In this document: positions 24,477 to 32,828 of the stretch, one piece after another
Layout of the letters: every line of letters begins with the position of its first letter
Numbering within the stretch: position 1 is the first letter of the stretch
NCBI RefSeq assembly: GCF_030403745.1
Contig: NZ_JAQMWP010000005.1
Coordinates: 248,001-312,000 of the forward strand
From: Streptomyces sp. S.PB5
GTDB taxonomy: Bacteria > Actinomycetota > Actinomycetes > Streptomycetales > Streptomycetaceae
Direction: 5' to 3'
DNA: 64,000 nucleotides
Notes under the pieces: model-generated
The model's input: only the letters and a program-made list of their open reading frames with translations
Told to the model about the DNA's origin: nothing
The model's database searches: none
Program-made: the position numbers and the translations under genes

Positions 24477-25262
24477 TCAGCCGAACTGCACCGACCGCTT
24501 CGCCAGCCCCATCCAGAACCCGTCGATCACCGACTTCTGGTCCCTCAGCTCGCCGGCCGCGTCCGCGGCCCCCATCGTCACGAACAGGGGTGCGAAATGC
24601 TCGGTGCGCGGGTGGGCCAGTCGGCCGACCGGGGACTTGTGGAGGAAGTCGAGCAGGGAGTCCACGTCCCCGGAGTCCAGCGCCCCGCGCCCCCAGTCGT
24701 CGAACTCCGCCGACCACGCCGGGATGCCGCCCTGCCGCAGCGCGGCCAGGTTGTGGGTGAAGAACCCGGAGCCGACGATCAGCACGCCCTCGTCGCGCAG
24801 CGGCGCGAGCTTGCGGCCGATCTCCATCAGCCTGACCGGGTCGAGGGTCGGCATGGAGATCTGCAGGACCGGGATGTCGGCCTCGGGGAACATCTCGACG
24901 AGCGGGACGTACGCGCCGTGGTCGAGGCCGCGGTCCGGGATGTCCTGGACCGGGATGCCGGGGGCGCGCAGCAGCTTGCGTACGGACTCGGCGAGCGCGG
25001 GGGCGCCGGGGGCGTCGTACTTCACTCGGTAGTAGTGCTCGGGGAAGCCCCAGAAGTCGTAGACGAGCGGGACCTGTTCCACCGCGCCGAGGGCGAGCGG
25101 GGCCTCCTCCCAGTGGGCGGAGACCATGAGGATCGCCTTGGGGCGCGGAAGGCCGGCGGACCAGGCGGCGAGCTCGCCGGGCCAGATCGGGTCGTCCGCG
25201 AGGGGCGGGGCGCCATGGCTGAGGTAGAGCGCAGGCATGCGCTCCTGGGTGGCGGCGGACAT
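24477..25262 (-). CDS. Extradiol ring-cleavage dioxygenase, DODA/LigB type
   Basis: The 261-residue class III extradiol dioxygenase has the metal-site motifs of the 4,5-DOPA dioxygenase family: LYLSHGAPPL (histidine), ILMVSAHWEE (histidine), RGLDHGAYVPLVEMFPEADI (histidine) and IVGSGFFTHNL. It probably cleaves a catechol-type ring or acts as a YgiD-like enzyme in the cytoplasm. The ATG at 25262 follows GGAGGGAG; starting at 25301 would add 13 residues without ribosome-site support. It is divergent from a MarR regulator, with a shared 144-base promoter region containing inverted TTGAA-type sequences. Together they suggest aromatic-compound detoxification controlled by MarR. Confidence 0.88.
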   Translation of the reverse strand: MSAATQERMPALYLSHGAPPLADDPIWPGELAAWSAGLPRPKAILMVSAHWEEAPLALGAVEQVPLVYDFWGFPEHYYRVKYDAPGAPALAESVRKLLRAPGIPVQDIPDRGLDHGAYVPLVEMFPEADIPVLQISMPTLDPVRLMEIGRKLAPLRDEGVLIVGSGFFTHNLAALRQGGIPAWSAEFDDWGRGALDSGDVDSLLDFLHKSPVGRLAHPRTEHFAPLFVTMGAADAAGELRDQKSVIDGFWMGLAKRSVQFG

Positions 25263-25333
25263 GACGGCGGCTCCCTCCGGACGGTGCTGCGCGAGATCCA
25301 AGTCGGCTCAAGGCGGCCCAAGACGACCATTGC

Positions 25334-25391
25334 TTGAACTCTAAAACGCATTGCTCGAAAAAGTGTAGGCCGAACTTGTTTAAGTTTCAAG
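25334..25391. promoter_or_regulatory. Inverted TTGAA-type sites, candidate MarR operator
   Basis: TTGAACTCTAAAAC (25334-25347) on the plus strand resembles CTTGAAACTTAAAC on the minus strand (25391-25378). Both lie in the A/T-rich divergent promoter between the dioxygenase and MarR genes. Binding by that MarR protein is inferred from position. Confidence 0.45.
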
Positions 25392-25406
25392 GAGAGTTCT
25401 CGTACA

Positions 25407-25931
25407 GTGGAACCCATGAACACGGCATCGCCATCCACCACCCCTGAGGAGCCGCAGTGGCTCACCGATGAGGAGCAGCGCGTCTGGCGCTCCTATCTGC
25501 ACGCCACGACGCTCCTCGAAGACCACCTGGACCGCCAGCTCCAGCGCGACGCGGGCATGCCGCACATCTACTACGGCCTGCTCGTCAAGCTCGCCGAGTC
25601 CCCGCGCCGGCGGCTGCGCATGACCGAGCTGGCCATGCATGCCAAGATCACCCGTTCCCGGCTCTCGCACGCCATCGCCCGGCTGGAGAAGAACGGCTGG
25701 GTACGGCGTGAGGACTGCCCCTCCGACAAGCGCGGCCAGTTCGCGGTGCTGACCGACCAGGGCGCCGAGGTGCTCGCCCAGGCCGCGCCGGGCCACGTCA
25801 CCGTCGTACGCAATGCGCTCTTCGACCGGCTCACCCCGGAACAGCAGAAGTCCCTCGGCGAGATCATGCAGATCGTCGCCGAGGGACTCCAGCCCAACGA
25901 AGCGGGGGCGGACCTGCCCTGGCTCCGCTGA
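25407..25931 (+). CDS. MarR-family regulator
   Basis: The 174-residue repressor has a winged helix around residues 60-110 (HIYYGLLVKLAESPRRRLRM, ELAMHAKITRSRLSHAIARL) and the wing RREDCPSDKRGQFAVLTDQG. The GTG at 25407 lies 10 bases after GGAGAG and is preferred; an ATG three codons later is too far from it. It is divergent from the dioxygenase and is likely its regulator. It may also respond to phenolic compounds, as many MarR proteins do. A strong hairpin overlaps its stop codon. It is convergent with an MFS gene. Confidence 0.88.
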   Translation: MEPMNTASPSTTPEEPQWLTDEEQRVWRSYLHATTLLEDHLDRQLQRDAGMPHIYYGLLVKLAESPRRRLRMTELAMHAKITRSRLSHAIARLEKNGWVRREDCPSDKRGQFAVLTDQGAEVLAQAAPGHVTVVRNALFDRLTPEQQKSLGEIMQIVAEGLQPNEAGADLPWLR

Positions 25932-25952
25932 GCCGCTCACTCAGCGGGAGCC
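25921..25952 (+). terminator. Hairpin overlapping the MarR stop codon
   Basis: GGCTCCGCTGAG (25921-25932) pairs with CTCAGCGGGAGCC (25940-25952) with one bulged base and a 7-base loop. The stop codon TGA is inside the 5' arm. Confidence 0.65.
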
Positions 25953-25969
25953 AGGGGCAGGCCCTGAAG

Positions 25970-26010
25970 GTTCGTACGTGCGGAGCGTCCCCATCCCCGT
26001 ACGTACGAAC
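25970..26010. terminator. Second inverted repeat between convergent genes
   Basis: GTTCGTACGT (25970-25979) and ACGTACGAAC (26001-26010) are perfect arms around a 21-base loop. It probably assists termination for the MFS gene arriving from the other side. A further set of GTGACTCG-type repeats runs at 26041-26085 into that gene's end. Confidence 0.5.
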
Positions 26011-26081
26011 GGATCCGAAGGGGTACGACCGGCGGTCGTCGTCAGTGACTCACTGGCTCAGTCACTCGGTGACTCGGTGAC

Positions 26082-27602
26082 TCAGTGCGCGACGACCGGG
26101 ACCGCGACCTCGTCCTCGGCGCCCTCGCCGGAGCCCGTGACCGCGGACATGTCCGGCTTGCCGGCGTTGACGAAGGTCAGGGCGATGATCCCGGACAGGA
26201 CCAGGATGCCGACGGCGAACCAGATCGCGTTGGTGTAGCCGTGCACCATGCCCTCCAGCTGCACGAGCTGCTGCTGGGTACGGGACGAGGCGCCCGCCAT
26301 GTGGTCGGCGATGTAGGACGTGGTGGCCGACGCGGCGATCGTGTTCAGCAGGGCCGTACCGATCGCACCGCCCACCTGCTGCGAGGTGTTGACCATCGCG
26401 GAGGCGACACCGGAGTCCTGCGGACGGACGCCCTGGGTGGCCAGGGACATGGCGGGCATGAACGCCGTACCCATGCCGAGGCCGAGCAGCACCATCGCCG
26501 GCAGCAGCAGAGCCGCGTAGGACGAGTCGATCTCCATCTGGGTCAGCAGCAGCATGCCGACGGCGGCGACCAGGAAGCCGGGGCCCATGAGGACGCGCGG
26601 CGCGACCCGGGTCATCAGACGGGTGCCGATCTGGGTGGAGCCCACGATCATGCCCGCGATCATCGGCAGGAAGGCGAAGCCGGTCTTGACCGGCGAGTAG
26701 CCCTTCACGATCTGCAGGTAGTAGGTCAGGAAGAGGAACAGGCCGAACATGCCGATGATGGCGAGACCCAGCGAGAGGTAGACACCGCCGCGGTTGCGGT
26801 CGGTGATCACGCGCAGCGGCAGCAGCGGGGCCTTGACCTTGGCCTCGACCAGGACGAACGCGGCGAGCAGGACGCCGGAGGCGACGAACATGCCGATCGT
26901 CACGGAGTCGCCCCAGCCCTCGGACTCGGCGCGGGTGAAGCCGTAGACCAGCGCGACCAGGCCGAGCGTGGAGAGCAGGACGCCGGGGATGTCGAGCGGG
27001 TTGCGGTTGCGGCTGCCCTCGGGCTCACGGATGACGAACCAGGCACCGGCGGCGGCGAGCACCGCGAAGGGGATGTTGACGAAGAACGTCCAGCGCCAGT
27101 CCAGGTACTCGGTGAGGAAGCCGCCGAGGATCAGACCGACGGCACCGCCGGCACCGGCGATCGCGCCGTAGATGCCGAACGCCTTGGCGCGCTCCTTGGC
27201 GTCCGTGAACATCACGGCGAGCAGGGAGAGCGCGGCGGGCGCGAGCAGGGCGCCGAAGACACCCTGGAGGGCGCGGGCGCCGAACATCATCGCCTCGTTG
27301 GTGGCGGCGCCGCCGAGCGCGGAAGCGGCGGCGAAGCCGATCAGACCGACGACGAAGGCGTTCTTGCGGCCCCACAGGTCGGCGATCCGGCCGCCGAAGA
27401 GGAGCAGACCGCCGAAGGCGAGGGCGTAGGCCGTGACGACCCACTGCCGGTTGCCGTCGGAGATGCCGAGGTCCTGCTGGGCGGAGGGCAGGGCGATGTT
27501 CACGATGGTCGCGTCGAGGACGACCATCAGCTGGGCGAGCGCTATGAAGAACAGCGCCTTCCAGCGATTGGAGTCGGGAGCCGTGACGGCTGACTGAGAC
27601 AT
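26082..27602 (-). CDS. MFS drug transporter, EmrB/QacA (DHA2) type
   Basis: The 506-residue, 14-helix transporter begins MSQSAVTAPDSNRWKALFF. Helix 1 has LMVVLDATIVNIALPSAQ, motif A reads GGRIADLWGRKNAFVVG, and motif C is AIAGAGGAVGLILGGFLTE. It is likely a proton-coupled drug exporter. The ATG at 27602 is used; a GTG at 27614 in frame is possible and neither has a strong ribosome site. It follows a TetR gene on the same strand after 133 bases, forming a repressor-pump pair. The pair is probably transcribed from the promoter carrying two 17-bp operators at 28451-28507. Confidence 0.92.
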   Translation of the reverse strand: MSQSAVTAPDSNRWKALFFIALAQLMVVLDATIVNIALPSAQQDLGISDGNRQWVVTAYALAFGGLLLFGGRIADLWGRKNAFVVGLIGFAAASALGGAATNEAMMFGARALQGVFGALLAPAALSLLAVMFTDAKERAKAFGIYGAIAGAGGAVGLILGGFLTEYLDWRWTFFVNIPFAVLAAAGAWFVIREPEGSRNRNPLDIPGVLLSTLGLVALVYGFTRAESEGWGDSVTIGMFVASGVLLAAFVLVEAKVKAPLLPLRVITDRNRGGVYLSLGLAIIGMFGLFLFLTYYLQIVKGYSPVKTGFAFLPMIAGMIVGSTQIGTRLMTRVAPRVLMGPGFLVAAVGMLLLTQMEIDSSYAALLLPAMVLLGLGMGTAFMPAMSLATQGVRPQDSGVASAMVNTSQQVGGAIGTALLNTIAASATTSYIADHMAGASSRTQQQLVQLEGMVHGYTNAIWFAVGILVLSGIIALTFVNAGKPDMSAVTGSGEGAEDEVAVPVVAH

Positions 27603-27735
27603 GGAGGTACCCACTTCGGGACTTCGTGACGGAAAAAAGGAGTGGAAAGGGGACGGTCCGTCGTCGGTGACGGCCGGTGAAGGTCGTTGCGTTGTGGACT
27701 GCTGTGGTGCTGCGGACTAATCGGTCACTGATCGG

Positions 27736-28377
27736 TCATGCCTGGCGCAGGTCCTCCATGGTCATGGCCGAGCCCGGCAGGGTGGAGCGGGCCGGGGCCC
27801 GCAGCCCGTCGAGGAACAGCTGCAGATGGCGGTGGACGAACCGGTCGGCGCTGAAGCAGTCGGTGCCGGCCGGGGGCCGGCTGAGCTGCGCCACGACGAC
27901 CATCAGGTCGCCGACGCCGACGTCCTCGCGGAGCTGTCCGGCCGCCCTGGCGCGGTCCATGAGCTCGGCGACGAGCTCCTCGCACCGCACGCGCGCGGCC
28001 TCGAGGTCCGGGTGGTTCTGGTCGAAGGTGCTCTGGATCATCGGGCACAGCGCACTGATCCGCTCGTCGGCAGAGGTGTGTATGAAGCGCTCCAGAGCCT
28101 CGAAGGCGTCCCCGGTCTCCATGAGCGCGAGTTCGGCCGCCTCGGTCGTACGGTCCATGACGGAGCAGACGACCTCGCGGACGAGCGCGTCGCGGTCGGG
28201 GAAGTTGCGGTACACCGTGGCGTTGCCGACACCGGCGCGGCGGGCGATCTCGTCGAGCGGCACATCGGGGCCGAACTCGGTGAACATCTCCCGGGCGGCG
28301 GTGACGATGCGCTCCCGGTTGCGCAGGGCGTCGGCGCGGGGCCGGGGCACCTTCTTCTGCACAGTGGTCGCGGTCAC
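27736..28377 (-). CDS. TetR-family regulator of the adjacent efflux pump
   Basis: The 213-residue repressor has its TetR helix-turn-helix at about 22-66 (RIVTAAREMFTEFGPDVPLD, EIARRAGVGNATVYRNFPDR). The ligand domain follows, with the short signature FIHTSADERISALC. A GTG at 28377 follows GAGGAG. It is placed just upstream of the MFS gene on the same strand. Two near-identical palindromes lie 74-130 bases before its start, as expected for an autoregulated TetR. Loss of binding on ligand would derepress both genes. The ligand is unknown. Confidence 0.92.
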   Translation of the reverse strand: MTATTVQKKVPRPRADALRNRERIVTAAREMFTEFGPDVPLDEIARRAGVGNATVYRNFPDRDALVREVVCSVMDRTTEAAELALMETGDAFEALERFIHTSADERISALCPMIQSTFDQNHPDLEAARVRCEELVAELMDRARAAGQLREDVGVGDLMVVVAQLSRPPAGTDCFSADRFVHRHLQLFLDGLRAPARSTLPGSAMTMEDLRQA

Positions 28378-28450
28378 GGCGTACTCCTCGGATGGCTGAG
28401 GGTGGATGGCTGGTCTCTGGATGACTGGGTCTGTGCTGTTGCCGACGATC

Positions 28451-28507
28451 CGGGGAAGGTCTCCCCGTTTCGCGCGAACACACTTCTAAACGGGGAGACG
28501 CTCCCCG
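28451..28507. promoter_or_regulatory. Twin 17-bp TetR operators
   Basis: O1 CGGGGAAGGTCTCCCCG (28451-28467) and O2 CGGGGAGACGCTCCCCG (28491-28507) share the arms CGGGGA/TCCCCG and lie 40 bp centre to centre. Flanking bases also give an 11-bp inverted repeat, TCTCCCCGTTT/AAACGGGGAGA, between them. Their position upstream of the TetR start makes that protein the likely ligand. Confidence 0.7.
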
Positions 28508-28535
28508 CTTATTTCAGGTTGACCAAGAGATTTCA

Positions 28536-28551
28536 TGTGACCTGAGTCACA
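28536..28551. promoter_or_regulatory. Crp/FNR-type palindrome
   Basis: TGTGACCTGAGTCACA is a perfect 6-4-6 inverted repeat. It fits the CRP pattern TGTGA-N6-TCACA and the reported Streptomyces Crp half-sites GTG/CAC. It lies 150 bases upstream of the metalloprotease, in the divergent region shared with the TetR gene. The binding factor is inferred. Confidence 0.45.
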
Positions 28552-28685
28552 AGCCCTCTCGGCCCCAGATCCGAGAAACCCACGTTCGGTCTCCTCCAGC
28601 GCGCGCCCGCGCACCCCTCGACACAGGGTGATCGAAAGGGCGCAGCCGGTGAAACGCGGCTGCCGTGGACGGAAGAGGGCCGTGC

Positions 28686-29972
28686 ATGCAGCAGACGCAG
28701 ACCAGCCGTCGGATACGTCCGCGCCGCACCGCCGCCCTCGTCTGTCTGACCGCGCTGACCCTCGCGGTCTGCACCTCGGCCGGCACCGGACATCTCACGC
28801 CGCTGCCCGCCCCCGCGGGCGCCGGCCCGATCGCACTGGCCCGCACCTCCGCGCACGGCCCCTGCATGATCCGCGGCGGCGACGCGGTCCAGATGTCGGA
28901 AGGGGTCCCCACCCACGGCGGCTACTCCCGCTCCACCGGCACGGTCCGCGCCCTCACCCTGATGATCGACTTCCCGGACGCGCCGGGCCGCGGCAGGGCC
29001 CTGGACCGCTTCGCGGAGTTCTTCCCCCAGACCCAGGACTGGTTCCGCACCAGCTCCTACGGCCGCCTCGCCTACCGCGCGGAAACCCCCGTCCCGGGGT
29101 GGCTGCGGATGCCGAAGGCCTTCAAGTCGTACGGCATAGAGCGCGGCGCGCCCTTCGACCCGGGCTACCGGGACCTGGTCCAGGACATCGTGGCCGCCGC
29201 CGATCCGAAGGTGGACTTCCGGTCGTACGACTTCCTGAACGTGCTGGTGACGCCCAACGCCGGGCCCTCCGCGCTGGACACGGTCCTGTCGGTGACGTTC
29301 GCCGGGAACCCGGACGCGCCCGTCGCCGACGGTGTCCCGGTCGCCAACGCGTCCTTCGTCTACTCCCGCCAGGACGACGGCTCCGGCTCCTACGACCGCA
29401 CCGGCTACCGGGTCCTCCCCCACGAGAACGGCCATGTCTTCGGCCTGCCCGACCTCTACACCGCCGACGGCGGGGGCGCGGTCGGCCACTGGGACATCAT
29501 GAGCGAGGACTGGGGCGCCAACAACGACCTGCTCGGCTGGCACAAGTGGAAGCTCGGCTGGCTGGACGCGTCCCAGGTCACCTGTGTGACCGCCCCGGGC
29601 ACCACCGAGTACACCCTCACCCCGCTGGCCCGCACCGGCGGCGCGAAACTCCTCTTCGTCCCGGTCAGCGGCCGCACCGGATACGCCGTCGAACTGCGCA
29701 CCCGCGAGGGCAACGACGAGGCGGTCTGCCGCCCGGGCGTCCTGATCTACAAGGTCGACGCCGACGTCGACACCGGCATGGGCCCGGTCACCGTCTACGA
29801 CTCCGAACGCGACAGCGGCGGCTGCACCCGCAGCCCCAACGTCCACGCCGAACTCTCCGACGCCCCCTTCGCCCCCGGCGAGGACTTCGAGGACCGCAAG
29901 AAGGGCATCCGCATCGCGGTGGCGGGGGCGGACCTGGCCGGGGACTACCGGGTGCGGGTGACGCGGCGCTGA
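28686..29972 (+). CDS. Secreted M6-like zinc metalloprotease
   Basis: The 428-residue protein starts with a Sec signal (RRIRPRRTAALVCLTALTLAVCTSA). The catalytic motif is VLPHENGHVFGLPDLY, an HExxHxxGLPDL sequence as in immune-inhibitor-A (M6) type peptidases, where zinc binds the histidines. GHWDIMSEDWGANNDLLGWH and WKLGWLD follow as usual for the family. The region after about 310 is beta-rich (EYTLTPLARTGGAKLLFVPV, GYAVELRTREG). The ATG at 28686 is preferred to a GTG at 28665 because a GGAAGAGGG site precedes it and the signal is cleaner. It is probably extracellular and degrades protein during growth or development. The next gene, an IclR regulator, is 55 bases on. Confidence 0.87.
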   Translation: MQQTQTSRRIRPRRTAALVCLTALTLAVCTSAGTGHLTPLPAPAGAGPIALARTSAHGPCMIRGGDAVQMSEGVPTHGGYSRSTGTVRALTLMIDFPDAPGRGRALDRFAEFFPQTQDWFRTSSYGRLAYRAETPVPGWLRMPKAFKSYGIERGAPFDPGYRDLVQDIVAAADPKVDFRSYDFLNVLVTPNAGPSALDTVLSVTFAGNPDAPVADGVPVANASFVYSRQDDGSGSYDRTGYRVLPHENGHVFGLPDLYTADGGGAVGHWDIMSEDWGANNDLLGWHKWKLGWLDASQVTCVTAPGTTEYTLTPLARTGGAKLLFVPVSGRTGYAVELRTREGNDEAVCRPGVLIYKVDADVDTGMGPVTVYDSERDSGGCTRSPNVHAELSDAPFAPGEDFEDRKKGIRIAVAGADLAGDYRVRVTRR

Positions 29973-30027
29973 GGACGGGCCGGCCGGGACTACCGTAGGC
30001 GTCCTGCGACCGCCGTACGGAGACCCG

Positions 30028-31701
30028 ATGCCCGCGAAGACGACCCTGGACGCTGCGACCGGCTCCTCCGCCGTTCCCGCCGAGGCGGTCACCCCCCTGA
30101 TCCGCGGGGTCGCCGTGCTGCGGGAGCTCACCGAGGCGGGCGGCACGCTGAGCCCGAGCGCACTGGAACGCGCCACGGGCCTCGCCCGCTCCACGGTCGA
30201 CCGGATCACATCGACACTGGCACGCATGGGGTACGTCCGTGTCGACGGCCGCGATGTGGTGCTGGCGCCGCGGCTCATGGAACTGGGCAACGCCTATCTG
30301 GCCGCGCTGCGGCTGCCCGCGCTGCTGTCCTGGCGGGCGGACGCGCTCGCCGACGAGCTCGACGAATCGGTGTCCCTCGCGGTCGCCGACCGGGACGGCA
30401 TCCGCTTCATCCACCAGGCCACCCGCCGCCGCGCGATGTCCCTGAGCTTCCGCATCGGCGATCTGCTCCCCGCCGAGCGGACCGCGCCGGGCGCCCTGTT
30501 CGCGACGGAGTGGACCGAGCCCGAGTGGGCGGGCTGGCGCGAGCGCCGGGCGGCGGATCCGCAGGACCGGGGCTTCCCGGCCGTACCGCCGCGCGAACCC
30601 GGCGCTCCGGAAGCGGAGTTCGAGCGGCTCGTGCTGGACGCGGAGGCAACGGGCTGGTCCCTGGACGACCAGTTGATCGAGCCGGGCCTGGTGGCGGTCT
30701 CGGTCCCGGTACGGGATCCCCGCACCGGCCGGATCGCGTGCGCGGCGAGTGTCGTGAGCCATACGAGCCGGCACACCGCGGCCGGGCTCCGGGACACGCT
30801 GCTGCCCCGGCTGCGGGCGGCGGTGGCGGACATGGAGCGGGAACTGCCGGAGACCGCGCCCCCCGCGACCGGGACCCCCTCGGGGCTGGCGACCTGGACC
30901 GGGGCGTCCAAGCAGGAGCTCGGCAGGGAGTTCATCGAGTCGCTGGCCCGCGGACTGACCGTACTGACCGCCTTCGGCGACGGCCGCGCCTCGCTGACCC
31001 TGACGGAGGTGGCGAAGGCGACGGGCCTGGCGCGAGCGACCGCCCGCAGGGCGCTGATCACCTACGAGCACCTGGGCCTGGTGACGGCGACCCCGCACCG
31101 CACGTTCACGCTGACGCCGCGGGTGCTGTCCCTCGGCTTCCCGCCGCTGTCCCGCACCTCGCTGCCGGAGATCGCGACCCCGCATCTGGCCGAACTGTCC
31201 GCGCGGATCCACGAGTCGGCGTCCCTGGCGGTGCTGACGCCGGCCGGTGACGAGATCCAGTACACGGCCCGGGTGGCCACGAACCGGGTGATGAGCGTGA
31301 ACCTCACGGTCGGCACCCGGCTCCCGGCGTACGCGACCTCCATGGGCCGTGTCCTGCTGGCCGGCCTCCCCCCGACAGAGCGCGCGCCCGGCGCCCTGCG
31401 CCCCCTGACCTCCCACACCCTGACGGACCCCGAGGCGCTCGCCCGGGTCCTCACCGACGTGGGCAGCCAGGGCTACGCCCTGGTCGACGAGGAACTGGAG
31501 GAGGGCCTGCGCTCCATCGCGGTCCCCGTGCGCGACCGCACGGGCCGGGTCGTCGCGGCCCTCAACACCGCCATGCACACGACCCGGCGCACCCCGTCGC
31601 AGTGCGTGAGCGACCTGCTGCCCGAACTACGGGCGACGGCGGCGGCGATCGAGCGTGACCTCCATACGGCGGGCCGTTTCACGCGCGTACCGACGTCATG
31701 A
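30028..31701 (+). CDS. Double-length IclR-family regulator (tandem fusion)
   Basis: The 557-residue protein is two IclR regulators in one chain. The first has a winged helix (about 22-80, TLSPSALERATGLARSTVDR) and effector domain (about 95-270, including WSLDDQLIEPGLVAVSVPVR). The second has a winged helix (about 305-365, SLTLTEVAKATGLARATARR) and an effector domain (about 375-545, AYATSMGRVLLAGL and GYALVDEELEEGLRSIAVPV). The second half is closer to PcaR/PobR-type regulators of aromatic catabolism. Normal IclR proteins have about 250-280 residues. The ATG at 30028 follows GGAGA. No catabolic genes are adjacent, so its targets are elsewhere or unknown. The stop is two bases from that of the convergent kinase. 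Confidence 0.9.
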   Translation: MPAKTTLDAATGSSAVPAEAVTPLIRGVAVLRELTEAGGTLSPSALERATGLARSTVDRITSTLARMGYVRVDGRDVVLAPRLMELGNAYLAALRLPALLSWRADALADELDESVSLAVADRDGIRFIHQATRRRAMSLSFRIGDLLPAERTAPGALFATEWTEPEWAGWRERRAADPQDRGFPAVPPREPGAPEAEFERLVLDAEATGWSLDDQLIEPGLVAVSVPVRDPRTGRIACAASVVSHTSRHTAAGLRDTLLPRLRAAVADMERELPETAPPATGTPSGLATWTGASKQELGREFIESLARGLTVLTAFGDGRASLTLTEVAKATGLARATARRALITYEHLGLVTATPHRTFTLTPRVLSLGFPPLSRTSLPEIATPHLAELSARIHESASLAVLTPAGDEIQYTARVATNRVMSVNLTVGTRLPAYATSMGRVLLAGLPPTERAPGALRPLTSHTLTDPEALARVLTDVGSQGYALVDEELEEGLRSIAVPVRDRTGRVVAALNTAMHTTRRTPSQCVSDLLPELRATAAAIERDLHTAGRFTRVPTS

Positions 31702-31703
31702 AC

Positions 31704-32828
31704 TCACTCCGCGTGCCTCGGGATCCGCAGGCACACCTCGTACCCGCCGTGGGCGGTGGGGCCGGACCTGAAGGTTCCGTCGAGGAGTTCGGCGCGTTCC
31801 TTCAGGCCGATCAGGCCCTGCTGGGAGCTGGGAAGGGGAAGGGAGGGCCGAGTGGGCGACGTGTTCGTGACGGTGACGCCGTACCAGGCTCCGTCGTGCC
31901 AGAGGCGTACGGTCGCGGTGGCTCCCGGGGCGTGTTTACGGACGTTGGTGAGGGCTTCCTGCACGGTTCGGTAGATCGCGCGTTGCACGGGGGGCCCGAT
32001 CTCCGGTGGCAGCCCGCCGGTCAACTCGGCCTCGATGCCGCAGGTCGTGACGAGGCGGTGGAGGTCGGTGAGGGTGGGCTGCGGGGTGAGCTCGGTGGCA
32101 CGCCCGCCGGAGGCCCGCAGCAGGGTCACCATGTGGCGCAGCTCGTCGAGGGTGTCGACGCTGAGCGAACGGATGGCGCGGGCGCCTTCCCTCGCCTCCG
32201 GTTCCTTCGCGGCGACTTGCAGAGCGCCGGCCTGTACGGCGATCAGGCTGACCTGATGGGACACGACGTCGTGCATCTCACGGGCTAGCTGGGCGCGTTC
32301 GCGGGCCAGCACGGCCTGGGAGTGCAGCAGCCGTTCGTGTTCGCGGGCTTCCTCGATCTCGACCAGCCGACGGGCCAGGTCCCGGCGCGCCTGGACGAGC
32401 TGGCCCAGCAGGACGGGGGCGGCGGCCGTGGCGAGTGTGTAGAAGAAGTAGACGACGGTCCAGGTGCGCTCGCGCGAGGAGAGGTCGTTCAGCGGCCAGG
32501 GCGCGGCGGAGGCAACGGCGAACAGCACCGCGCACACCACCAGCAGACGCCGCTCTCGGGAGCGCTCCGCCAGCGTGAACAGGGCCGCGAACGGCGCGAA
32601 GACGATGTCCAGCATCAGACTGGCGGGGAGGGTCAGCACGAACACCGCGAGCGGAAAGCGTCGGCGGAATGCGAGCACTACACAGGCGAGCGCGGCCATG
32701 ACCTGCGCGGTGGGGGACCCTGACCCGTACCCGAGGCTGAGCAGGGCGTCCGTGGCCGCGACCGCGACGATCACGGCGTCGACGAGCGGATCGGGGAGCC
32801 GCGCCCACCATGCGCCGGGCATGGTCAT
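31704..32828 (-). CDS. Sensor histidine kinase, NarX/DesK type
   Basis: The 374-residue membrane kinase has five or six N-terminal hydrophobic segments (about 15-145), a coiled-coil linker (151-182, rich in R/E), and the HisKA_3 dimerisation box AREMHDVVSHQVSLI with the phosphorylated histidine at 186. The HATPase domain begins near 275 (YRTVQEALTNVRKHAPGATA) and continues to QQGLIGLKERAELLDGTF. The ATG at 32828 overlaps the stop of the response regulator gene (ATGA), so the two are translationally coupled. The signal is unknown; membrane-embedded sensors of this class often respond to envelope or cell-wall stress. Confidence 0.92.
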   Translation of the reverse strand: MTMPGAWWARLPDPLVDAVIVAVAATDALLSLGYGSGSPTAQVMAALACVVLAFRRRFPLAVFVLTLPASLMLDIVFAPFAALFTLAERSRERRLLVVCAVLFAVASAAPWPLNDLSSRERTWTVVYFFYTLATAAAPVLLGQLVQARRDLARRLVEIEEAREHERLLHSQAVLARERAQLAREMHDVVSHQVSLIAVQAGALQVAAKEPEAREGARAIRSLSVDTLDELRHMVTLLRASGGRATELTPQPTLTDLHRLVTTCGIEAELTGGLPPEIGPPVQRAIYRTVQEALTNVRKHAPGATATVRLWHDGAWYGVTVTNTSPTRPSLPLPSSQQGLIGLKERAELLDGTFRSGPTAHGGYEVCLRIPRHAE

